Source: Congeria kusceri
Taxonomy: Eukaryota > Mollusca > Bivalvia > Myida > Dreissenidae
Assembly: GCA_027627225.1 (NCBI GenBank)
Contig: JAPFQT010000039.1
Location: 531,501-595,500, forward strand
Length of the DNA: 64,000 nucleotides
Direction of reading: 5' to 3'
Shown here piece after piece: positions 37,501-49,204 of this stretch. The translations under genes were made by a program, and so were the position numbers. The stretch's first letter is position 1. Every line of letters starts with the position of its first letter. The notes under the pieces were generated by a model. That model saw nothing but the letters and a program-made list of their open reading frames with translations. It had not been told where the DNA came from and did no database searches.

Positions 37501-38261
37501 GAGACTAGCAGTAATTTACTACCTGGGTACCTACCACTGAATTACCCGGGTACCAAAAATGTTTTTTTCCCTATTACAGAAACCAATCACCATTGATTCA
37601 TTGTATCGAAAAGCATATTTATACAGGCATTTGAAACACTTAATGCCTTAACTTTGAGTTAAGTATACATATAGTAACTATGAAAATGTTTTGTACTAAG
37701 ATATTACTGTATAGTACCAATATATGTATTGGTATGTAATAAATTGTGCTAAGTGGAAATTGAAAACATAAATACATTGAAGTTTTAAACTTTATGTTAT
37801 TTTTAAGCTTAGAATGATATAGTTTTCTTGCTACATTAATTGTTCTTATTTTGACTACATAGCTAAATAAAAAATTGTGAATGGTTCGGACGGCTTCAAC
37901 CGAGCATCAGACAGCATCCTCCAAACTGTCCACACCATGGAATTCAAATAAATATGAAATGTAAAAAACAAATTTATTGGACAATATTTATCATCTATTT
38001 AGATTTGCAGTAATATTGTGTCCTATTTAAATACGCAAATAAAAAATATCTGTTGAAAATAGAACTACTCTTTTTTAGGTTTCAGAACTTATATAAAAAA
38101 AACCTGTCACGCAAACACGAGAAGACATGCATGAACTATTATTATATTTATATCAACACGAAACAGCATATGAACACCCCAAGATCTCCGACATTTGTTC
38201 AATTCTTACAGAGCATGTAAATATGATCTTGTATGCTGTTGCTGTCTTGCAAGACATTCAT
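37501..38261. other. No gene recognised
   Basis: AT-rich sequence beyond the duplicated segment, with no coding or repeat signal seen. Confidence 0.5.
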
Positions 38262-38615
38262 TTAAGTTTCATTGAAAATGGATATTTTGATATAACCATT
38301 GTTAATCTGGCAGTGTTCATTCTGGGGTAAGTTGCAGGCAGGCCAATGGCCCATCAGCCACAAAGGGGAAATGTCAAGAAACATCAAATTACTCCTTTCA
38401 TTGTGCAATAACCACACAAATGTATCTAACCAACCTTTCTGAGATTTGTGAACGTCAACGTTTTTGAAAGATTTATCAGGTTTTTTCAACTCAACCTGCA
38501 GATGAAGTACGGCTACGGCCGAATCAATGAATGTTTTCTCGCCCTCATTTTCAACGATGTTCTCATTTTGCCTACGAGTTTTGGTGGAAATTTGAAAAAA
38601 AAAAATTTCCATCAA
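38262..38615 (-). pseudogene. Fragment resembling TTF-type zinc-finger domain (hAT/ZNF862-like)
   Basis: An open frame of 117 codons. The central part (RQNENIVENEGEKTFID... through KGWLDTFVWLLHNERSNLMF) is alignable at protein level with a second copy at about 42810-43030 on the opposite strand. The motif KGWL-x3-VWLL-x-NERSNLMF recalls the start of the TTF-type domain in ZNF862-like and hAT-related proteins, which normally continues MFC-x2-C. Here the Cys is Leu, and the frame then runs into repeat sequence (GGCTGATGGGCCATTGGCC). I read it as a decayed fragment. The assignment rests on motif memory only. Confidence 0.4.
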
Positions 38616-39050
38616 TGCTCACTGTTTCTGCTTTCCGCTTTGACAACTTTGACCATATCTGCCAATGAAATCACTAGTTATAAAACAGTGCGTGCAGTAG
38701 CCTGGCAACGGTTAATTTCCACTAACTATCAGGCTATACGATGTTTACAATTTGCAATACAATTTACAATGAATTCATTCGAAAAAAAATCGCCTGCAGA
38801 CGGAATTTCCTGTGCGCCTGTTATATTTATCATTATATTTATCGCCTGTTATATTTATCAAGCGCCAAAATGGCGCACGGACAGTATTTTTGTTGCGCCC
38901 ATTTATTTTTCTTTCGCGGGAATCCCGCAAAGGCGAGGCCCAGAATGAACACTGATCAGGCAAACAGTTTTGCACGCTAATTGCAAGACAAAACTCTTCT
39001 TGACTTGGTTGAGATTGCAAAAACAGAATTCATGTAAACTTGAATGTATA
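38616..39050. other. No gene recognised
   Basis: It holds a segment with GCGCCAAAATGGCGCACGG (about 38868) and CGCGGGAATCCCGC (about 38915), probably part of a repeat also seen near 11470. The 166-codon plus-strand frame across here is mostly antisense to the fragment above. Confidence 0.45.
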
Positions 39051-39580
39051 AAAACAAGAGCTGTCAGAGGACAGTGCGCTCTACTATTCGAAGTAGTTCA
39101 GCTGGTGCATATTTTGGAAAGTGGAGGGGGCATACATTTGTTAAAATACAAAACTTTTAAGTGAAGCCTTGTATAGTTAATAAATTTTTGAAACAAAAAT
39201 TTTAACAACAAAGTCTATGTAAAAAGTGGGCTAACTGTCAAAATACAAAACAGATTTATGGGTAATGTTGCCCCTGATACTACAGTTGATGACAAAGGTT
39301 AGTTCCAAGTTTCAAGTGAATAACTATGTAGTTTTTAAGTTACAAAACTGTTGAATATAAACTTCAAAAACGTCAAAAAGTGACATAACTCTGTCAAAAT
39401 ACAAAACAGAGCTATGGGGAATGTTCACCCTGATACTGGTGTTGCTGACGAAGGTATATTCCAAGTTTCAAGTGAATAGCTTTTGTAGTATTGACGTTAC
39501 AAAACGTTTGAATATAAACATCAACCAGAAAATCTATGTGAAAAAGGAGCATAACTTTGTCAAAATACAAAACAGTGTTA
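39051..39580 (+). mobile_element. Composite element head with about 155-bp units
   Basis: The head is AACAAGAGCTGTCAGAGGAC and AGTGCGCTCTACTATTCG (hairpin CTGTC-AGAG-GACAG). It is followed by about three units containing AACTCTGTCAAAATACAAAA, TATGGGGAATGTT, CTGATACT, AAGTTTCAAGTGAATA and GTTACAAAAC. It ends in a trinucleotide tract instead of the usual tail. Confidence 0.65.
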
Positions 39581-39830
39581 TAGATGTGGCGATAATTATG
39601 ATATGGTTAGTGATTACGACGACCACAGCAATGAAGACAACGATGCTGTTGCTTCTGATGCTGATGATGATAATGAATATGACGACGGTGACGATGATGA
39701 TGACATTGATGAAGAAGATTAAGAATAAGACAACGCTATGGCGAACACGATAATGATAATGATAAAGAAGACAATGATGACTATGACAATGATGATGGTG
39801 ACTATGATGATAATGATGAAGAATTAAATA
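39581..39830. repeat. GAT/GAC trinucleotide-rich tract
   Basis: Degenerate GATGATGATAATGAC-type repeats. Open frames through it are Met/Thr- or Asp-rich and not convincing genes. Confidence 0.8.
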
Positions 39831-42290
39831 TGAAATTTTTTCTATTTTTGGAACTATTTTGCTGCATTTTCACATTTGCAGACATTAAAGTTTTGAAAGT
39901 GAACTGTCTTTGCATAGAGGTGTGTATACTTAACAACACTGCTTTTAAATGAATTGACTCCCAATTAAAAGTAGACCAAAGTAAATCGGATATGCCGAGA
40001 GTTTACCACAGCGTCCCAAGCTCGGAACAGGCTGTGCTAACCTAAGTTGTAATGTCCAAACTATGTTTTAAGTTATAGTATTTAGTGTTTCTTTTTCTGA
40101 CTGTTTTTTGTGATCAACAACCATTCGAAATGCCAACAAATCCTGTTTCAACCCCTTTAAAGTGTCCTTTATATGATACAAACATGCATCTATTTGTGAA
40201 AAATATTTATGCGCAGTAACGTATTACACCGCACAGAAAGCATTCAACCTTGATCCGAACATTGGTGGATTTTCCCTAATTACTTGCAACCCCGATAGAT
40301 ATAATAGAGTTTACAATTTGCAACTACGAACGAAATCACTTTCTATAAATCAGTCACGCAACATTCCTAATCTGGAACATTGTCCAAATTTTACTTCGAG
40401 GCCAAAACATCCACCATTATCTGTGCTTCTCAAGTTTATAAAGACAAGACCAGACAAAACTACTTTTATTTATGCTCAGAGATACATCACAAGTAAACAT
40501 TTGCTATTTATAGCTATTGACCGACTTAAATATTCAATAATTGCTAACGCACAAACGCTGCATGGACGGTGTTCAGGAGGACCAAAATATATTGATTGAT
40601 GCTCGTTGTAACGTTGTCTGCATGCAAAGCACGTACTGTAGATCACCGTTATTTCTAACACCATTAATCTGAATTCCTTGTTATTTCGTTGTTGTTTTTT
40701 GTACTTTAGTTGGATTTACATTCGTTAGTTAATCAGTTCACATTCACTTGTAACAGATTCTAAATAAACTATATTGCGCCGTGTACAATAGTCAGAATGT
40801 CAGTGGAAATAATAAATAAGGAAAGCATCACTATTATATATATATACAGTTTGGCGATTTTTGCAACAATAATGTTATCTAGAAATGTTTAATTCAAACA
40901 ATCATTATTTCGAAGTATTTGTATTGGTACCGACTACGTCCAAATAACGAGGTTAGACTGTACCAGGTTTTTCAAGGGCAAGCTTTTATGTTGTGTAGCA
41001 ATAGCGGCGGTCTCTTATGCTATGAAGCAGGACACAGTTATGTATAAAACAATACGTGAGATAGTTTCAGTCTTAATGAAGTTAGGCTCAAAACAATTAA
41101 TGAATTGTTTCTCTCTCTCTCTCTCTCTCCAAAAAATCATGAGGGAAGTCGATTTTTTTTTTTCAGTATTATTTATTTTTTTCTCCTACTATTTTCTATT
41201 GGCACTATGTAATGGTCTACTAAAACTTAGTAATTAAGTGCAATCAGTTTGAATGTTTATAATTAACGTTAGTAAGTTTATTCGTCCAAAATCTGTTTCT
41301 TATTTACGAAAGGCATTGTTCAAAAGCACTTGGTACGAACGGAGTATACTGTAATAAACATTTTGGTTTACCAAAGAGTTATCACCAGTTATTGCACACA
41401 GAAAATAGACGATAGCAAGTTACCAAAATGTTAATTATTCAAAAATTTCAATAGTTAGTTTTGTATTTTGTTGGGTAACATGTCCATAAAAAACACTTTC
41501 TGCAGTTTTATTTTTTATTATAGTAAATTAATTTTTTTTTGGCATTAAATCAAATTCGTGGCGGGCCATTAGAAAACATTGCGTCACTGGCTGAGAAACA
41601 AATCATTATTTTTGTTTAGCCTTATGATGGGTGTACCTAGTAGTGATTAATATACATTTTATTTTCACTTTATGGTCTTAATGTTTTTAAATTTTTTTAT
41701 TCCACTATTTAAACAGGTTCTCGTGCAACATTTTGTAATTTGTAAGCAATTGTATACACACTTCACGGATCAATTACAAGTAAGAAAGAACTACAACTTT
41801 ATCACATGGGTGACCTTGGGCCCCGATTGATAGCATACTTGAAGGTAGGGTTCAGTCAATTTTTAAAGTAATGGCATGAAATGAAAATATATGTACTTTT
41901 CTAATAAAAATTCAAAACCCATCTTCATGTACTGTTCAACTACACATTACCTCTACAATGAAGACACTTTTCAAGAAAATCCATTGGATACTCTGGGAGG
42001 AGTTGCATTCAAAATGAATTTTCCCTTTACAATACATACAGGAAAATAATGAAAGGGCCATAACTTGCAAATGGAGGAGAAAAATTTAAATCCTCATTTA
42101 TACTCACAAGTACACGTCCTATCTGGCCCATATTCGACCTCAATAGAGACCTTATGGCTATACACAAACAGTGCAAGTCTCTGTCCTCCACATTGTTTCG
42201 TGCTCAGGTAAGCTAAAATGTGGTTGGACAGAACAGAGTGATTACTATAAGGCATCTGCCAAAAATGTGCGGGGCCCTAATTAGTAATAA
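39831..42290. other. Mostly unrecognised
   Basis: A CT microsatellite lies at about 41109-41129. The segment 41810-42215 runs from GGTGACCTTGGGCCCCG to GTGCTCAGGTAAGCTAAAAT. That last motif matches the end of the element at 55228-57535, so this may be the 3' remnant of a related copy. No gene is supported. Confidence 0.45.
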
Positions 42291-42700
42291 AAGGTATCCA
42301 TGCTTGAAGTTGAATTACAATAGCTCAATTGGTTCTCGAGTAATTGAGCGGTAACCCTTTTGCTATTTTTTGTAACGGTGACCTTAACAGTGACCCCATC
42401 CACCCCCTATGTAATCCCAAGCCAGGTGTGGATATAAGGTATCTATGGATGAAGTTTCATTAAAATATTTCAATTCGTTCTTAAATTAGAGAGCTGAAAC
42501 CAAATGTTGACTACGCCTCAAAATGAAAAATGAACAAAGAGCAATAAATCCAGAATTATTAATTGCAGAGTAACCGTTCTTGTGCACTGCACTTCTCCTC
42601 AATGAGATCTATCAGCCTATGAAGTTTCAAGTTAATACCTCTTACAGTCTAAGAGTTATGCTCAAGGCAAAAACGAAGTAAAATTGATTACAGTGCTGTC
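42291..42700. repeat. Two units of CATATGCAATCC/GACCTTGACC-type arrays
   Basis: GGTGACCTTAACAGTGACCC, TATGTAATCCCAAGCCAGG and ATCTATGGATGAAGTTTCAT match the 8-9.5 kb array in diverged form. A GCAATAA...AGAGTTATGCTC unit follows. Confidence 0.65.
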
Positions 42701-42799
42701 TGAAATTTACATGCAGTTTAAGTTGATTTTAATAAGAAAATAAAGATGTCAAAGCGGAAAGCAGATACAGAGAGCATTGAGTGAACAGCTCTCGAATTT

Positions 42800-43160
42800 T
42801 CCACCGCCACTCCTAGGCAAAATGAGAACATCGTTCAAAATGAGGACCAGAAAACATCCGTTGATTCGGCCCTACCCATACTTCATCTGCAAGTTTAGTT
42901 CAACAAAACTGATAAGTATTCCAAAAACGTTGACGGTCACAATTTTCAGAAAGGTTGTTTAGAGAAATTTTTGTGGTTACTGTACAATGAAAAGAGTAAT
43001 TTGATGTTTTTTGACATTCGTAAAAAAACATAATAAAAGTAACATGAAAAATAATTAGGGTAAAAATGTGTTGCCCCCGAGAAAATCCTTCAATGGTGCA
43101 CTGACTTTGTGGCTGATGGGCCATTGGCCAACCCGCAACTCTGCCCAGAATGAACGCTGC
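42800..43160 (+). pseudogene. Inverted, decayed partner of the 38.3-kb TTF-like fragment
   Basis: The homologous frame reads RQNENIVQNEDQKTSVDSA, hits an in-frame TAG shortly after LHLQV (near 42897), then continues KGCLEKFLWLLYNEKSNLMF followed by FDIRKK. The shared downstream segment GGCTGATGGGCCATTGGCC and CCCAGAATGAACGCTG is displaced by about 110 bases relative to the partner. Stop and indel mark it as a pseudogene. Confidence 0.45.
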
Positions 43161-43559
43161 GACATTAAATTTCATCGTTACGAGCACCCGTGTATTTATG
43201 TAACTGAAGTAAACTTTAAACGGATCCACATCATATCTATAATCATTAGAGAAATACCGTTACTATCGTAGATAAGCTTACTCTGTGCAGATCTCAAGAT
43301 GTCCAGCAGTATTAAAATCAATCAATATACTTAGTGAGGAAACTTGGAACAATGCGTTGAAAATGGCACAATTTTTAAGAAGGGAGTTAACCTCGTAAGC
43401 TCGAATTAGGTTACACAACACCATTCAGCACAAATATAAGTCGTGCCAATATCTTGATCGTTTTCTGAAGCATTTATCATTCCTTATATTCATTATGCTC
43501 CCCTGCCACGGATGAACTCCACCGTCACGATTGATATAATTTGTTTTGACGTATGTCAT
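43161..43559. other. No feature recognised
   Basis: AT-rich sequence without visible coding or repeat signal. Confidence 0.5.
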
Positions 43560-44150
43560 GTTATGATTGATCTCAACTGGTATTATTCATCTCCTCTATA
43601 ATTATTTATTTCATCAGTTATAAATAACTGATTTCGCCTATTATGACTGCATGACTTCCTTTTGTATGACTGATATCAGCTGTTAAAATCGATCTCCCCT
43701 ATAGTGACTGGTCTACCCTAAAATAATGTATATACCCTGTTATCTCCCATATTACAATTGATCTCACCTGGTATGAATTATCTCCTAATGATTGATCTCA
43801 CATATAATGATTGATCTCACATGTTGTGACTGATCTCACCTGTGGCGATTAATCACACCTGTTACAATTGATCTTCCCATTTTATGATTTATCTCACCTG
43901 TTATGACTGATCTCCCCTGTTATGATTGATCTCCAATGTTACAATTTATCTCCCCTGTTGTTATTGAACTGCCCCGTTATGATTGATCTCCGTTATGATT
44001 GATCTCCCATGTTACAATTTATCTCCCCTGTTATGACTGATCTACCCTGCTATGACTGATCTCCCCTGTTATGATTTATATCCCCTGTTACGATTGATCT
44101 CCCCTAATATGATTGATCTCACCTGTTATGATTGATCTTCCATTTAACCT
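43560..44150. repeat. Degenerate array of about 19-bp units
   Basis: Many imperfect copies of CCTGTTATGATTGATCTCC. The unit varies (TTACAATTTATCTCCCC, TGACTGATCTCACC) and spacing slips, so this is an old minisatellite. Confidence 0.85.
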
Positions 44151-45752
44151 CTGAATTAAGTTGTTATGATTGCTTTTCACTATTACTTTTGAGAAGTCCT
44201 ATTCTTGCCAATCTGCCCCTGGTACAGTTGTATTGACTTACATCTCCTTTGATATGGTCTGTCGTGATTTTCCACTCGTGAAGCTTAAAGCTTGATCTTA
44301 TAGAATCATTGCAGAAACGTACAAACACGCGAAACATTTTGACTATTCAGAAATGTACAGTATATTATGTAAAGCTATTGATGCAATTTATATAATATTT
44401 AAATATGTTATATATTTGTTTACCTCATTTAGATTCCTTTCAGTGCGTTTATGTATCTGTAATCGTCTACATTACATATATTGCGTCTACATTAAAGTAC
44501 TATACTAATTAATGGAGTGATTATCAAGTGTAGAGTCGCCATAATTCTTTGCAACATGATGTGAATGACATGTTAGAAAGGTATGAAAGACAGACATTTC
44601 TTAGAGGTATTAAAATATGATTTCGCCTCGAAGTATAAGTCTTACGCCATATTACAATTCAGTCGTTTGCTGCTGTTACTATTTACGCTCAAGAAGAGGA
44701 ATTATCATATTATTTCATCAAAGCAGCGCACATAAATTTGCTCCGTGTGCAATTGTTAAAAACGATGAACTACTCGTTTATATGTTAATACATTTGCTGT
44801 TATAACTCAAAATTGTTTGAAACGGATTAAAGTTAGTTCCAGAAAAGCACAGCTTATTCGGAATAAAATCGCAGTTCAAACGTTCGTGTCTAATGTACAT
44901 AAACAACTTCGTGAGTCGTTGGCTTAGTTGGTCATACAGATTTCCTCACCCCAATACTTTCTGTCAACTAAGTTCGTTAATGTCGTTGAGCTGACCATAA
45001 CTACCGAGTTACCTCCCTTTAAACTGCCATAAGATGCGACTTAAAAGTAAACCTACTTCAATGCCAAAATCATGTATTATTTACCAACAACAAGTATCTC
45101 GATGTCCTCGTGCTTTGCCAATATGCGCGTAAACTGTCTCTCATTATACGTGTATCAGCTGTCAAGAAGTACAACTATGCATAAAGAAATCGCCTGAAAT
45201 AATAATAATGCATAAAGTTGTAAACAGACCAACGGGTTAACAAACAGTAAGCACTCTGAGAGCACTGAGAGCTCAGACCTCTACCACCCCAGTAAACAAT
45301 TTCAATTTCCAGTGATGAATGAGGGATGATCACATTTAATGTAGTTTTTTCATATTTTTAGACATATGATTATTTCATAGAAAAAAAGTACATTAAAATA
45401 AACTGGCACATATATTGGATCAATATATAAAATTTCAGCGATTTTACTCTTTTCTGTTAAAAATGGAATGCATTTAAAATAGGCAACCCGGAGCACGTCA
45501 ATTGGCATTCAATGACATCGTTAACGTCATTTGCTTCAGGGAAGATTTGGCGCCTAGGAAATGTTCTCGTTTCAATATTATTATTTCACTATTATTCAAT
45601 ATTATCTGATATTTCAATTACTTTATCTTATCAATGATTCTTGTGTTGTGATCTCCGTAAAGAGGCCTTTCTCATCATGGTCTTGAGACAATATGATAAC
45701 CAATCACATATACTTGTACAAAGCGCTTTTTGGCGTTTTGAATACCAATATA
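44151..45752. other. No gene recognised
   Basis: AT-rich sequence with short featureless open frames. Confidence 0.5.
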
Positions 45753-46727
45753 TTAGGAATGGGACCGAATACTGAAATCAATATTCCAATATTCATTTTA
45801 GGTATTCAAATATATTCTAATATTCGTTTTGTAAATACTACTATATACGGCACCCTGTCCGAATATTTACCGATCCGAAATATGTATATTACGTGTACCT
45901 AGTTGTTTTACCTTGTTTCAGTGGTAAATGAGCTATATAACTTTGTGAGTGTTAGGCAAATATAAAGAAATGTAAGATATTTTTTAATGTATTGTTAATG
46001 AATTTGTTAATAATTCCCTTTTTTTTCAGAACCATAAAGCTTGCATCTGCTGTGCAGATTACAGGTTGCATGGGTTTTGTCTAATGACTGCATACAGTAC
46101 TTCCAAGCACGTGATGGTGGCATGGTTTAATAATAAAGACTCGTGTATAATATACGGTGTTGATATAATGGAGAATAATTTATAAGTGACGTATAATAAG
46201 ATTGACCAGATCGTGCTAATTTTGTTAAAGAAATAGATTGGCTGATAATGGATTCATTTTTATTAGTTTACTTAGAGAGTAATTGTAATTTACTTTAAAC
46301 AAGTTAACCATATAGATGTTGCTTAAGGACAATAAACAACAATGTACGCCTTGTGCAAACTGTGAAACCGTTATCACAACATGGCCCAGTTTTGTTATGT
46401 GTGGATACAATGCGTCATATTCGCGCCTCCTACAAACTGTTAACTCGCTGCCCTTGTAAAGACGTGGCCCCCCCTACCAATTATCAATTCTCGTTAATTG
46501 GACATGTTTAGCATGTGTTGTAAAAACGTTACACTGCCCCCGCCCACCTGCAAGGCAGGAAATACGACTGGAATTCATGCTAACTTTGCAATCAAACTGG
46601 GAAAAAACATGATTTTTTAAAGACATTTTGTTCTTTAAATAAATAAGAAAATCAAATATTCGTATTCGTTTTTTATATTCTAATATTATCCAATATTTGA
46701 ATATTCAAATATTCTGTCCCATCCCTA
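45753..46727. mobile_element. Candidate non-autonomous element with TAGGRATGGGAC ends
   Basis: The left end TAGGAATGGGACCGAATACT and the inverted right end TAGGGATGGGACAGAATATT match well. Both are followed inwards by AT-rich sequence with repeated GAATATT motifs. A clear target-site duplication was not found. The ends resemble hAT-like TIRs, but the class is uncertain. Confidence 0.5.
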
Positions 46728-46929
46728 CAATGTATTTACAAAAATCAAAAACATTCTGCATTTTAAGTATGTCTGATTACATTATACATTTAGCATATAA
46801 ACGTGTATAATGTTAACAAATGCATACATTATTTTACAGAATCAAGAAAAGAAATACCAGTTAGAAATATTTACAACGAGGCTTTGATAGTATTGCGAGC
46901 AATACGAGAGTCCCCTACCCGTGAAAACC

Positions 46930-47072
46930 CCTGCTAATTAAACATTGTGCAATCCTGTCAAATCGCCCTTTATACGTAGATGTACAAAGTTTCATATTCA
47001 AATCGCATTTGTCACTGCAGTATTAAGTCGTTTTATTTTTTATTTTAGTAACATTGACCAAACACACTTTTT
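46930..47072. repeat. Left flank unit of the host repeat of the 55-bp minisatellite
   Basis: Contains ACAAAGTTTCATATTCAAAT, CACTGCAGTATTAAGT and TATTTTAGTAACATTGACC, matching the units of the array after 48120. Confidence 0.65.
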
Positions 47073-48119
47073 GAGTTATTGCAGTACTAAAATGACAGGG
47101 CGATTATATAGTCCATTCTGTGTACCAGAGTTATTGCAGTACTAAAATGACAGGGCGATTATATAGTCCATTCTGTGTACCAGAGTTATTGCAGTACTAA
47201 AATGACAGGGCGATTATATAGTCCATACTGTGTACCAGAGTTATTGCAGTACTAAAATGACAGGGCGATTATATAGTCCATTCTGTGTACCAGAGTTATT
47301 GCAGTACTAAAATGACAGGGCGATTATATAGCCCATTCTGTGTACCAGAGTTATTGCAGTACTAAAATGACAGGGCGATTATATAGCCCATTCTGTGTAC
47401 CAGAGTTATTGCAGTACTAAAATGACAGGGCGATTATATAGCCCATTCTGTGTACCAGAGTTATTGCAGTACTAAAATGACAGGGCCATTATATAGTCCA
47501 TTCTGTGTACCAGAGTTATTGCAGTACTAAAATGACAGGGCGATTATATAGTCCATTCTGTGTACCAGAGTTATTGCAGTACTAAAATGACAGGGCGATT
47601 ATATAGCCCATTCTGTGTACCAGAGTTATTGCAGTACTAAAATGACAGGGCGATTATATAGCCCATTCTGTGTACCAGAGTTATTGCAGTACTAAAATGA
47701 CAGGGCGATTATATAGCCCATTCTGTGTACCAGAGTTATTGCAGTACTAAAATGACAGGGCGATTATATAGTCCATTCTGTGTACCAGAGTTATTGCAGT
47801 ACTAAAATGACAGGGCGATTATATAGTCCATTCTGTGTACCAGAGTTATTGCAGTACTAAAATGACAGGGCGATTATATAGTCCATTCTGTGTACCAGAG
47901 TTATTGCAGTACTAAAAAATGACAGGGCGATTATATAGTCCATTCTGTGTACCAGAGTTATTGCAGTACTAAAATGACAGGGCGATTATATAGTCCATTC
48001 TGTGTACCAGAGTTATTGCAGTACTAACATGACAGGGCGATTATATAGTCCATTCTGTGTACCAGAGTTATTGCAGTACTAAAATGACAGGGCGATTATA
48101 TAGTCCATTCTGTGTACCA
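47073..48119. repeat. 55-bp minisatellite, 19 copies
   Basis: The unit is GAGTTATTGCAGTACTAAAA, then TGACAGGGCGATTATATAGT, then CCATTCTGTGTACCA. The length of 1047 bp equals 19 units plus a two-base insertion (ACTAAAAAATG near 47915). Copies are nearly identical; the main variants are AGTCC versus AGCCC and GGGCC versus GGGCG. Confidence 0.95.
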
Positions 48120-49160
48120 AGTTTCATTATCATACGTTATGTTCTTTTAGAATTACTACAGTATTAAGTATATTTCTATTTTAAGTAACGGTCGAGTGAC
48201 CTTTGACGTCTGGTGAAAAATAAATCGTCGTGCGTAATTCTCACATCGCTGTTGCTACGTATACAAAGTTTCATCAAAGTGTCTTCAGTATTTTTCGAGT
48301 TATCACAGGATACAGGTTTGGGGGACGGACGGATAGACAGACACGCAGACAAAAGACAGAATGACACGCAGACAGATGGCATACCTAGTTCAATCGCTGT
48401 ACCAAGTTTCGAATTATTACAGCATTTAGTTTATTTCTATTTTTAGCAACAGTCAGGTGACCTTTATCCTGTGGTGAAAAAAAAACGTCGTGCATAATCC
48501 TCACATTGCCACATTACTGTTTATTATATGTATACCCAGTTTCATCGAAATAAGTTCAGTACTTTTTGAGTTATTGCAGGAACCAGGTTTTGGGGACGGA
48601 CAGACAGATAGACGGACAAATATACGGTCGAACAGATAGAGAGACACACAGACAGATGGCAAACCTATAGTTCAATCTTTGTACCAAGTTTCATTGTCAT
48701 ACTTTGTTTACTTTTCGAATTATAACAGTATTTAGTTTATTTCTATTTTTAGTAACAGTCACGTGACCTTTAATCACTGATGAAACATAAAATGTCCTGC
48801 ATAATCCTCACATTGCCGTTTATATGTATACCAAGTTTCATCAAAATATCTTCAGTACTTTTTGAGTTATAGCAGGATTCAATTTGTTTTTGTTTATTTC
48901 TATTTTTTAGTAAATCACGTGACCTTTGACCTCTGGTAAAATAAAAGGTCATGCATAATACTCACATTGCCGTTCATATGTATACCAAGTTTCATCGAAG
49001 TATCTTCAGTACTTTTTGAGTTATCGCATGAACAATATTTTGCAGACGGACTGACTGACGGACGGAGGGGAAACTTATAGTCCCCTCAAGTGAAACCCGG
49101 TTCGGACTAACTGGAATTGTCACGAGTGACGGATATACCCCACAATTTGGCCTTGTGACA
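48120..49160 (+). repeat. Array of about 200-bp units with CACGTGACCTTT
   Basis: About four to five units contain TATTTCTATTTTTAGTAACA, GTCACGTGACCTTTGACC, GTCGTGCATAATCCTCACAT and TATACCAAGTTTCATCGAA, TTCAGTACTTTTTGAGTTAT. Several units end in GACGGACAGACAGATAGACG-type tracts (48310, 48595, 49047). The last runs into CTTATAGTCCCCTC, an eroded 3' module. Confidence 0.8.
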
Positions 49161-49204
49161 AAACTATGGCATCCATTCGAAAGAAATGGACAGAGAATGG
49201 TCAA

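Noticed and set aside
38448..38948. 166-codon plus-strand open frame
   Set aside because: Largely antisense to the TTF-like fragment and then crossing repeat sequence; no domain recognised.
39421..39753. Plus-strand open frame rich in Met and Thr
   Set aside because: It runs from a composite-element unit into the GAT/GAC trinucleotide tract; composition is explained by the simple repeat.
47073..48119. Regular repeats resembling a CRISPR array
   Set aside because: The units are contiguous and identical with no unique spacers, the genome is animal, and no cas-like genes are present. The same applies to the 41-bp array at 32480-32990.
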